From contig NC_071392.1 of the NCBI RefSeq assembly GCF_022682495.2, positions 105,266,896 through 105,330,895 of the forward strand: DNA of 64,000 nt. The letters are read 5' to 3'. This stretch comes from Desmodus rotundus (lineage: Eukaryota; Chordata; Mammalia; Chiroptera; Phyllostomidae). Position numbers and translations under genes: made by a program. Position 1 is the stretch's first letter; the number at the start of each line of letters is the position of its first letter. Below the pieces are notes generated by a model. It did not search any database and was not told where the DNA came from. It worked only from the letters and a program-made list of their open reading frames with translations. This document shows, piece by piece, positions 47,696 through 57,440 of this stretch.

Positions 47696-49489
47696 TCTAG
47701 GCTTCTTACAACCCCAGCATTCTCAAGGTACGCGGGCTCTGGCCTCAGACGTTCCCACAGCAGCTGGGACAGAAGGCCCTTTGGAGGCCTGCCCTCCCGT
47801 GCTGGCCATGGCCGGATAAACAGCCCCGAGAGCAGACTGCTGCGTCCTAGTTACTGCCAACATCTGCATCCAGGGGACTCCCAGGGGCACTGAGTCAGAA
47901 CAGGACACAGGCCTGGTGGTTTGGAAGCTACTGTGGGGCAAGGCCCAGAGGCCTTGCTGATGGGCAGCCGGGGAGTTCCAGCCCCAGAGCAGCTGCCTGC
48001 CAGATGAGACTCAGCCCTGCCAACAGAGAGGAGGACTCTCAGGAGAGGTGCGGCAGGAAGGCGAGGCCGTGAGAGGGAGTTCAAAGGAGCTGGAAATCCC
48101 CCAAACTCCTGGGACCAGTCGGACTCCAGCAGAGAAACAAAGGCTGGAGATTCCACCCTAACTGCAAGGAGCCGGGGCTGAAGGGAGGTGGTCAAGTTGG
48201 GGTGCAGGGAGGTGGCGGAAGCATGGGTCAGAGACTGCTAAAAAATGTTAACTTATGTCAGAAACGCTTAGATACCATAACAATATGAGCACTGCCCCCC
48301 AAGGCGGCCACACTTCCAGGCCACTCATGTTCCAGGAACTGCGCTTTGCTCCCAACCTGAGGGCATCTCCCCTCATGAGTCCACGGGGCAGTGCTTGCTT
48401 CTTCGGGCTGGGCTTCGCTTGCTTTTTCTCTTCTATCGCAGCATTAAAACTGCCAGAATGTGCCCCAGTCGTTGTGAAAATAGCTGTACAGCAAACAGCT
48501 GGTAGACAGGGAAGCTGACATTGTGCCCAAATTTGCTAAAATCCCGTGTATGATTCCATCTACTTAAGTAGATGGCTAAAGAAACTGTTCTCTTTTAAGC
48601 CACCAGAGGTACACTCTTCCTGACGCTATAAAGAAACTGTAAATAAATCACGGCTGCAAAACTGCAGTGTGATACCGTCTGACTTCTGCAAAGGGCTCTC
48701 CCGCCCTTTCTTCATGGGGCCAGAGTCCTCTCTAATTTCATTCAGAACCTATCTTGTCTTTCTTCAAGCAGAAATCAAGGTTTTCAGGCAAACTCTCACG
48801 GGGCCACAGCAGAGCAGTGTGAACGACGGGACTACCTACCTGGTTCAGTTTCTTTTTCCCGCTCGCATCTCTTCAGGTTTTCCACTGTTCACTAATCAGT
48901 GCGGAAGGTCTAAGGGACCAGAAGAAAAAAAAATGACAGCCAGTCATACTCCAGCGTGGGGAGCAGAAAGAGCCTTTTGGGAAGACCAGAGAGCGACGTC
49001 TGTGAACACAGTAAATGTGCACGTCCTCTGGGTCGGTCAGACATCCAGCCAGTTACACTACAGACAGGGCCATGTGCACAAAAGGATGTGCCACAAAACA
49101 CACTGTGTAGTGACAAAGACAGAGGAAGCAACTGCAAAGCCGATAGCAAAGAGTTAAGCCAGGGCGCATCGAGACGGGAGACAGCGCGGCCATTGCAAGG
49201 ACTGGGAGATGTCGCTGCACCGCTGTGGAAGGGGATGGGCACGCTGTGCCATTGAAGATGGTGTAGTGCAGTACAAGGTGGCGTAACTTACCGCTTTTTA
49301 ATGAGAGTATGAGAAAAAAGCACAGCACTGGGGACACGTTTTTTGTATCTACACAGAAAACGGCCAACAGAAAACTACAAGCGAGGCTCTGAGAGACTCG
49401 GAGCCTGCAGGAAGGAATGAAAGACTTCCACTTTTTACTTTAACTCTTTCTGTTTTGGCTGAAAAGTCTTAAAGAGGCATAAATAACTT
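47696..49489. other. Unique non-coding sequence
   Basis: No repeat or gene recognised in about 1.8 kb. The 162-residue frame at 48669-49157 does not resemble a known protein and lacks splice or promoter context. Confidence 0.5.
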
Positions 49490-49875
49490 CCATAATCATT
49501 ACACAAGCTGTCTATCTAAGATGATAAAATAGCAAGAGCGAGGGCAAGAGACATGTCCAGACAAACTGAGCAAGTTCACCATTCAGACAGAGGCTCAGAA
49601 TGTTTGCCAACAGAAAGGAAACCGAACACAAAATAAGGGAGATTTTAGAATCAACAGCGAACAAAGAAATCAGTAAGTGTATTAGCAAATTTAAAGAAAT
49701 ACTAAGTAAAACGCAGCTCACGAAGAAATAAAAGCAAATTCGACGAGGTTTGACAGTATTACATATTTTACAGTGATTATTCAAGACAAATACAGAAATA
49801 CTGCTTTACTTTACACAAAATATCGATGAGGTGAAATCTTAAAGGTAAAATAACAAAATATAAAAATAGAATGCA

Positions 49876-50080
49876 GCCCTGGCTGGCGTGGCTCAGTGGA
49901 TTGAGTGCTGGCCTGTGAACCAAAGGGTCACTGGTTCGATTCCCAGTCAGGGGACATGCCTGGGTTGTGGGCCAGGTCCCCAGTAGGGGGTGCACGAGAG
50001 GCAACCATACGTTGATGTTTCTCTCCCTCTCTTTCTCCCTCCCTTCCCCTCTCTAAAAATACATAAATAAAATCTTTAAA
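49876..50080 (+). mobile_element. Bat Ves SINE, full-length and well preserved
   Basis: GCCCTGGCTGGCGTGGCTCA, GGTTCGATTCCCAGTCAGGG, CACGAGAGGCAACCATACGT, CT-rich part, ATAAATAAAATCTTTAAA tail. AAAATAGAATGCA before it and AAAATAGAACGCA after it form a 13-base target duplication with one mismatch (49863-49875, 50081-50093). Confidence 0.95.
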
Positions 50081-50740
50081 AAAATAGAACGCATATATTC
50101 CAAACCAGCTAGCATGCTCTGGATAGAAAAGTCTAATTACCCAAAAATGTCAATCCTTCCAAGATTACTACCTAATTTTAATTAATTTTCAGTAAGGATA
50201 CTAATAGCATTTTTGAAGGGGAAAATGGGTACAATAAAAGTTCATATGGAATAATAAATAAGAAAAATTAGCCAAGAAATAGGAAAGAAAATTATTAAAA
50301 AATAAATATTTGGGGGGTTTGTTTTATGAGAAAATAAAAATTTCCTATAAAGACATTGTAATAAAAAGATAAGGTATAAACATAAAAGCAGACAAAAAGG
50401 TCTATGACCTAGAACAGCAAGTCCAGACATAGACACATGCACGACCTTCTTCACAACAAGGGCGGGATCTCAGCGCAAAGCGGGAAAGACGGCGTGTTTA
50501 ACGAATGGGGCTGGCGTCTCTAGAACAGGGCCTGACTACCGCTTCTCATTATGTATAAACAGAATTCCACAGGGACTGAGGGTTCAAAATTAACAACCAT
50601 AAAAATATCAGATGAACATTTAGGAAAATATTTGTGTAACTTGAGTTGGAGAAATTATTCTTAAACAAGGTAAGAAATCAGATACTATGAAGAGAAAAAT
50701 CAAAACTAGACATTTTACAATAAAAAAATAAAAATTCTCT

Positions 50741-50860
50741 GCCCTGGCCAGGTGGCTCAGTTGGCTGGAGAATTGTCCTGATGGTTCTGTCTCTCTCTCC
50801 CCCGACACCTCCCTCGCTCTCTCAAATCAAAACATATTCTTGGGTGAAGATTAAAAAAAT
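50741..50860 (+). mobile_element. Ves SINE with an internal deletion
   Basis: Head GCCCTGGCCAGGTGGCTCAG and AGAATTGTCCTGATGGTTC pass straight into TCTGTCTCTCTCTCCCCC and the tail TTCTTGGGTGAAGATTAAAA. The B-box and middle are missing. Confidence 0.85.
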
Positions 50861-51796
50861 ATTTCTATAAATTTAGTAGAAAAAATGTAATAGATAATAG
50901 ATTAGGAAAAACATTTGCAATGCATATGGAATCCTTGGAATATATACAAACAGCTCCCACAACTTGAGAAAAAGGCAAACCATTCATAAGGAAACTGCGT
51001 GAAGGAAACTCACGGGAGAGTTAGCGACAATGAACGTGGCCAATGAACGTGAAGTAGTGTTCCATCTCACTAGTGAGAATGTATAAAGTAAACAACCACG
51101 CCCCGACCTCTCCACCTGGTCACAAAATAAAAACAGAGACGAAGGGAGGGAAGTGGGGAGGGCTGGTGAGTGGGCAGAAGGAGGGTGAAAGGAAAGAAGG
51201 GAAGGAGTATCTAATATTGGTAAAGATTTAGGGAAATGGAAGTACTCACATATACTTGGGAAGAATGTAAATGAAGACTTCTTTGTAGAGTAGGAGGATA
51301 TTATCTACTAAAATGCTAAATACATATACCCTTTGACCCGGACATATTATTTTTGAAAATGTAACCTATAAAAATAAAAGCACCAGTAGAGGACTTATAT
51401 GTAAAGATATTTAATGCAACAATATTTCCGGTAGAAAAACCCACAACAGGTAACAACCTGAGTATCTGTCAGAGGCGGAAGGGCTGAACGCCATGTGGCA
51501 CCTCTAGATCTACAGCCCCGAAGGTAACTGGAAGAGTGAACTAGAGTTACACCTACCTGCAATGCATTTGTGTGGGAAAAACAAACTGCAAAATAATAAA
51601 GTACGATCCCGCTCTGACAAAACAAATAACCACGTTTTCACACAAACCCTATATCCTTTGATAGAGGAGACTGGAGCAGGTACGGGCAGAAATACACCGA
51701 ACTGATAACACTGATCATCTCAGAGGGTAGAAATGGGGACCAGAGGGAGGAGGGAGATTGTAACTGTTCTCTACAAAGCTTCCAATGGTTTAATTA

Positions 51797-52153
51797 CCCT
51801 ATTTTGCTGTATATAATGATCACTGTTTTGCCCAAATTTCTGAAGGAAAAATAAGGATGTGCATTATACATGGGTAGTACTAATTCCATATCTATATAAA
51901 TGTTTTTAATTTTTATTTATGCTTATGTATCAAAAGTGTAACTCTAGAAAGCAATAATGAGATCTGTATGCAAAATAATACCCTGGAGTATGGTAATTGG
52001 TTTTGTTTCTAAATATAAATAAATAAATAATTGAATTGAAAAAATTAAAGCCAAAGATTTTTTCCTGAAGGTTTGGGCCAAAACCATGGTTGTGCATTAT
52101 ACATGGGAGCACATTAGTATCCGTGGGAGCGCCTTATACACAGCAAAATATGG
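51797..52153. mobile_element. TA-flanked miniature inverted-repeat transposon, 357 bp
   Basis: Ends are CCCTATTTTGCTGTATATAA and, in reverse complement, CCATATTTTGCTGTGTATAA, identical at 18 of 20 bases. TA stands outside both ends (51795-51796, 52154-52155). GTGCATTATACATGGG occurs twice in direct orientation near the two ends. No coding frame. The TA target suggests a Tc1/mariner-type origin. Confidence 0.8.
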
Positions 52154-52384
52154 TAGTTACAACGAACACATGTATCACTTTAAGGAAAAATAAAGACAGC
52201 AACAAAGAAACACAGGAGAGCAGAGAAGGAACACCAGGAAACTGTGTTGCACACTGCCCATTTCCCTTTACATGGGGCGGTTAACCGCGCTTATTGTCTG
52301 TCACTTTCTTTTTTGGTCAAAATAGAACAATTAAAAAAAAAACATGGAGGGGAAAAAGTGCACTTTATTTCTTAAGCAGTTATG

Positions 52385-52576
52385 CCTCTTGGTTTATTTT
52401 TAATTTTTATTTATCAATTTGAGGGAGAGGGAGAAGAAAGGGGGGGGAGACTGATTTGTTGTTCCACTTAGTTAGCACTCACTGGTTGACTGTTGTACAT
52501 GCCCTGACCAGGGATCGAACCCCAACCTTGCCGCATTAGGACGATGCTGTAACCAACTGAGCTAACTGGCCAGGGC
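52385..52576 (-). mobile_element. Bat Ves-type SINE, antisense
   Basis: TTTATCAATTTGAGGGAGAG, GACTGATTTGTTGTTCCACT, CCTGACCAGGGATCGAACCC and GAGCTAACTGGCCAGGGC. The middle is like the variant at 47530. Confidence 0.88.
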
Positions 52577-52918
52577 TTATGCCTGGGAAAATTAAACAAA
52601 AAGAATTTCTCCCTTTAAAATCCAAAAGAAAACATAAAGCTTTGGCTTGAAATTTCCCTGTGTAGGTGGGGTGCGGGCTGGTTTTGTGCTGGTGACTGTT
52701 TTGCAGTGGCTCTGTGCCCTTGATTGCCTTCCTCCCCGAAGCCAGTGAAATCCACTTCGGGGAGGGAGGGCACTGTCTTCGGGGGAACCAGAGCCCTGAA
52801 AACTGCAGCGCCTCTGCTCACAGGGCTCTCTTGGTCTCCAAGCAGATGCTTTGGCTCCTGTTATCAAATGGGTCCTAGAATTTAGAGAAGGGAAGTAGAT
52901 TGTTTTGCAAACCATTTT

Positions 52919-53125
52919 AGTATTATTATTTTTTAAAAAAATATGTTTATTGATTTTAGGGAGAGAGAGGGGAGGAAGAGAGAGAAACATCAACTGGTTG
53001 CCTCTTATATGTGCCCCAACCAGAGATTGAACCCACTCCCTAGGTATGTGCGCTGACCAGGAATCAAACCTCCAACCTTTTGGCTATGGGATGATGCTCC
53101 AACCAATAGCCACACTGGCCAGGGC
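52919..53125 (-). mobile_element. Bat Ves SINE, antisense, with 10-base target duplication
   Basis: TTATTGATTTTAGGGAGAGA, CATCAACTGGTTGCCTCTTA, GACCAGGAATCAAACCTCCA, AGCCACACTGGCCAGGGC. AAACCATTTT flanks it at 52909-52918 and 53128-53137. Confidence 0.93.
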
Positions 53126-53281
53126 TGAAACCATTTTTGATGGAAGGAAGAAGGAGCGAAAATGGTTTAGCCCAGTGGATAAAATAAAAGGAAAAAAAAG
53201 AGGAATGGCATTTATAACAAGCTCCTGATGGAGAGCTACCTATGTTGAACCTGCCATTTCAGTTATCTGGAAGGTACGTTC

Positions 53282-53499
53282 CTCTTTTTTTGGGTTTTTT
53301 TTTTCCAGATTTTATTTATTCATTTTTAAAGAGAGGAGAAGGGAGGGAGAAAGACAGGGAGAGAAACATCGATCGATTGCCTCTCACATGCCCCCAACCA
53401 GGGACCTGGCCCACAAGCCAGGCATGTGCCCTGACGGGGAATCCACGACCTTTCAGTTTGCAGAGTGACGCCCAACCCACCGAGCCACAGCACTCAGGG
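53282..53499 (-). mobile_element. Bat Ves SINE, antisense, full-length
   Basis: Tail complement ATTTTATTTATTCATTTTTA, GATCGATTGCCTCTCACATG, GGCATGTGCCCTGACGGGGA, GAGCCACAGCACTCAGGGC. A 15-base flank CTGGAAGGTAC(G/A)TTC repeats at 53267-53281 and 53500-53514. Confidence 0.93.
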
Positions 53500-53514
53500 C
53501 TGGAAGGTACATTC

Positions 53515-54570
53515 TGTCCTCCCTGGTGGAATGCTCTGCTTTTAACTTTTGTTATTTTGTTTCATCGAAATAATAACGACACGTCACATTTCTATAGCAC
53601 TTCATATCTTTACAACCACTCTGGGATCAGATCGGTGCCTGTCATTCCCACTTACAGATGAAAATGAGGCCCAGAAAAGTTAAGGACCTTTTTAGGTCAC
53701 ACAGCAAGCTGGAAACAAAGCTGCAACACAAATTCAGTTCTCCAAACCTCAAGTCCAGTAGGAAGCTCAAGTCTGACATTGCAGACAGAAAGAGGAACCG
53801 CAGGCAAGTCAATGATAAAAACAGGCTCTTGGGAGGAACAGATTTTTCCTGCCCCTTACGGAAAAGTTCTAACCTCGGAGTGATACTCGACGCCACATTG
53901 GAAAGCACTCCTGCTCATGCACCAGGATACAGCTGCTGCACTAGGGAAGGACAGTCCCCTGTATCACTAGGCCTGTCCCCTGTCCTCTTCACCTTCTCCT
54001 AACCTGAACTGTCGCCCATGTCTTTCCCTCTTCCCTTCCCCTCTGGTGCTTTACCGCACTGGCCTTTCAGTTTCTCCAACATTCCCCATGCTTCCTTGCC
54101 TTGGGCCCTTTCCCAAGTGTACCTCTCTCAACCTGGACTCTTCCCTCCCCCTCCCGCTCCATAGCTCCCCTCTTCCTCCCGCCTCCCTCCTGCCTGAGCT
54201 CCTTGGCAGAACTGACTCCTCGCCTGGGTTTAAACAGCATCTCTTCAAGCCAGCTCACCCTGACCACACTTTCCTCCTCATCCATCGCTCACTCACCCTG
54301 TGGGCTTCATGTGAGGAAGGACCCGGCCTGTTTTATTGTAATGCTGGCTACCTATCAATCTGCCTAGTGCCTGGCAGATATTAGATGCTCAATAAATACT
54401 GAATAAGTGCATGAAAATTTACTGAAGTGAACTGAAGGCTCATCTCATGTGCTACTGTCCCTCCAATTTCTCAGGTACAGCACTGTTCCTCTCTCGGGGC
54501 ACGAAATCACACGTGTTAGGGCTATCTGAGTGCTCTTTAGCTAACAGCCTCTACTTATAAGTCTTACTTA
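53515..54570. other. Non-coding stretch with a MIR
   Basis: MIR relic at 53575-53725, then unique sequence. The frames crossing 53658-54384 overlap the MIR and have no recognised homology. Confidence 0.5.
53575..53725 (-). mobile_element. MIR SINE relic
   Basis: TTTACAACCACTCTGGGATC, CACTTACAGATGAAAATGAG and TTTAGGTCACACAGCAAGCT, reverse-complement MIR core. Confidence 0.75.
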
Positions 54571-54756
54571 CCGTATTCTTCAGACTATAAGATGCACTGT
54601 ACCATAAGACGCACCTAGGTTTTAGAGGAAAATAGGGAAAACCCATTCCACTGCCGCCCTCTGACAGCGAGCCAGGTAAGCTACGTTCAGGCTGTAAGAC
54701 GCACCCCATCTTCCTCCCAAATTTGGGGGGTGCATCTTATAGTCTGAAAAATACGG
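54571..54756. mobile_element. TA-flanked miniature inverted-repeat transposon, 186 bp
   Basis: Ends CCGTATTCTTCAGACTATAA and, in reverse complement, CCGTATTTTTCAGACTATAA, one mismatch in 20, with the pairing going on through GATGCAC. TA on both outer sides (54569-54570, 54757-54758). The motif AAGACGCACC recurs inside twice. No coding frame. Non-autonomous Tc1/mariner-like by its target site. Confidence 0.85.
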
Positions 54757-54758
54757 TA

Positions 54759-57094
54759 CCTAGGTATTCCCCAGAGCGTCCTGCAAAATGCCTAACACAT
54801 ACAGGTGGACGGACTCATTTATACATTCAGGGAAGTGCAAACAAAGGCTGCCGCCTCCTCCTGTGCAGGGGCCTGAGCACGTGAAAACTCGAGTACCTCT
54901 GAGATGCGCAAACAGACTCTGCCCAGGGAGAAATTAAGTTGGAACTAAACTTGGCGTGCAGTGGTAGTGTATGTGGGTGAGTGGATGAGGGGGGGAAGCA
55001 TGCTAATGGGAACTGATACAGGCAGAAACTTTCTGGTGCCAAACTGTAAATTTGTATCAGAGACCTAGAAGGTTCACGTCCTTTGCCTTGCCACGCCTTA
55101 TGAAAAAAATCAGAGAAGTGAAATCAGTGGGTGATTGTTGTTTGTTTTTCTGAACTGGTAGCTTTCCTTCTGTGAACATGTTTTAATTTTGTAATTAAAA
55201 AAAAAAAACACCACATAATAAATGCTATAAAAACGAACCAACAGAAAATCCAGCGGTGATTGCAGATTACGGAATCACCCGTCCCTGTTTCCTGACTGAA
55301 CGTGGGAGTGCAGATCTGGCGCCTTCCACGCGGGGCCCTACATTTTGTGAAGACTCCCGCTATTTGTCTGAGGCCCTGTGGGATAGGAAGGTGCCAGGAG
55401 TGAAAGCTTCAGCAGGGGGCAGCTCTCATTTCTCCCTAATGCAAATGCTGGCACAGCTCCAAGAGTAAGGAAACAGAGGGAAAGCTTGGGAGTAATCAAC
55501 TGAGCTCAAAATGAGGACCCCCATCCTGTAACGGCTCATTCACCCACCCATCTTCCCTGACGCCAGAAGAACTCCACAAGACCAGAGGCTGCCTCTCCAT
55601 CAGCCTGCTCGTCTAGCCTCTTGCTTCCAACTAGCTGGCCCTCGGCACACTTCAGTGAATGTCAGAGACCATGCCTATGGAGCTCTAAACGTAATGACTG
55701 ACCGAGGTCCCTGGGACATAGTACGTACAAATGAGCTACCAAATACTTCATTTCTTTGGTGCCAGAAGGTCCGTTATTCTGTTTTGAAAAGCCAGGTTAA
55801 AGACTAGGAATTTCTTGGAAGATGAAAGAGACTCTGGAAGGCTGGCTTCCTCCAGTGAGAGCGGATGCATTTTAGTCGGCAATCCGGAATCACTCACCAT
55901 CACAGCTGACTGCAACTTCCGAAGGAGCCACTCTCTGAGAGAGCAGTACGCACTCCAAGTTTTCGTAAGGCACGTGTGATTTCCAGGGGGCGGTGAGCTC
56001 AGCTTTGAGTCATGATGAATGACTTGTTTCCAAGAACTTTAGATTTTCCATGTCTGTCTCCATGTAGGAATCACTTCTGGTCCCTCGTCAAAGCAGCAGA
56101 ATTAATTGGGCAGCTCAGCTTCTTGTCACATTCAGAAAGTAACACCTGTCACCAGTTTCTTCCTTAAGTGGCTGGGCTAGGATCTTCTGGCTCTAGGAGA
56201 ACAGCACCCACTTCTGCTTTTGGCCTCAGCCCCTGACTGGGTGACAGGAAGTGGCGCTGAAGCTCAGGGCCAAGGTGGCAGCTTCAGGGCCCATCACGGG
56301 TTTCAACAATGAGATCAAAGATGACTTCACATTCCTCACACAAATGCCGTCTTAAGACGAGGGGCAGGTGCTGCATACACTGGCCAGCACTCTCTCTCTG
56401 GAAACCATAGAGCAACAGATCCCGAGCGTGTATTTGTGCCCTAAGTTCATTACGAGCTCTATCCCATGTCACCCTCGCGGTACCCCTAAGATGGGTACAG
56501 CAGCGACCCCCGCTTTACAGAGAGGAGAAGCAGGCTCTGTGCGGGGAGGTTATCTGTCCAAGATGTTTCAGCGAGGAAGTGGTAAGGGCAGAGTGCTTAA
56601 TGCTACTCTTGCCGGCTTCTCATTGAAGGACATATTGTCTAAAGGGACAGGAACTGTGGACACCAACCAGTCCAGGTGTGGAAAAGGCAAAGGCACATGG
56701 GGGCCAAGGGACGGCAGGGGACCAGAGACCAGACAGGGCTAGGGAACGGCACAGATGGTAACAAATGGGAGAGCATGCCCACCTAAGGGCATTCAAATTC
56801 AAATATAAACTTGACCCCACACCACTCTGACTTCTGACTCCAGTCCACACTTCCTCATTTTGAGACGGGGAAACTGAGATTCAGAGGGGTGCTATGGACA
56901 AGGCAGGACAGGGAGGTGGAGAGTTCAAGGGCTTCGGGGTGGGGGGGAGCCAGTTCTCACGAGGAAATTTGGCTGTTACCTGTTAGCTGAGGGGCTCTGG
57001 CAAGTCACTCACCTCTCTATACCTCTTTTACATGTAAAATGAAGATAATCTCTGCTTCTCATCTTTGCTTTGAAGATCAAAAGAAACTGACATA
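54759..57094. other. Unique non-coding sequence with one MIR
   Basis: An A-rich run (55195-55210) and a MIR at about 56360-56610. No exon recognised. Confidence 0.5.
56360..56610 (-). mobile_element. MIR SINE relic
   Basis: TAAGTTCATTACGAGCTCTA, ACCCCCGCTTTACAGAGAGG and GGTTATCTGTCCAAGATGTT are a diverged reverse-complement MIR. Confidence 0.55.
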
Positions 57095-57218
57095 CAGGGG
57101 AGGCAAAAGTAGGTTTACAGGTGTGAGTATGCAAAACAGTTTATTCTTGTATGATTACTTACTAATTACTGTGTTATTTTCCCTATGGACAACTATAAGC
57201 CTACTTTTGCCTCCCTTG
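57095..57218. mobile_element. Mariner-type miniature element, 124 bp (copy 1)
   Basis: Inverted ends CAGGGGAGGCAAAAGTAGGT and CAAGGGAGGCAAAAGTAGGC, 23 of the first 26 bases matching, flanked by TA on both sides. The middle (CAAAACAGTTTATTCTTGTA, TGTTATTTTCCCTATGGACA) matches the copy at 61618. Confidence 0.88.
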
Positions 57219-57418
57219 TATGTAAGATGCCCAGCCCTGTACATGACTGTATTTCAGGGAGACAGGAGAGCCAAGTGAACTTTCTGGGGGCAGGTGGAAC
57301 CATGAGGAAGAGCACAGGGAAAACAGTGCTGACTCTGACCGCTCGGAACAAGACCCAAAGCCACCCTACCTGCTCCCTGAAGGCCTGGATTTAGGGGGCA
57401 TCCCACCACATTTCCACG

Positions 57419-57440
57419 CCCCCCCCCCCCCCCCCCCCCC
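57419..57440 (+). repeat. C22 homopolymer
   Basis: Twenty-two consecutive C. Length may be affected by sequencing error. Confidence 0.85.

Larger units (their letters stand above)
49490..51790 (+). mobile_element. L1 ORF2 3' part and 3' region, broken and interrupted
   Basis: A-rich sequence in the order of the end of L1 ORF2 and its 3' region: AAAAGTTCATATGGAATAAT near 50.24 kb, AGGAAAATATTTGTGTAACT near 50.62 kb, TTGGAATATATACAAACAGC near 50.94 kb, then GGAAATGGAAGTACTCACAT near 51.23 kb. Two Ves SINEs (49876 and 50741) are inserted. Reading frames are full of stops; a dead relic. The 5' edge before 49.9 kb is less certain. Confidence 0.7.

Noticed and set aside
49876..49960. tRNA-like A and B boxes in Ves copies
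   Set aside because: They belong to the tRNA-derived head of SINEs; no intact cloverleaf with anticodon arm and flanks of a working tRNA gene.
50095..51790. Possibly active L1
   Set aside because: Frames are broken by many stops and two SINE insertions; the 5' part is missing.
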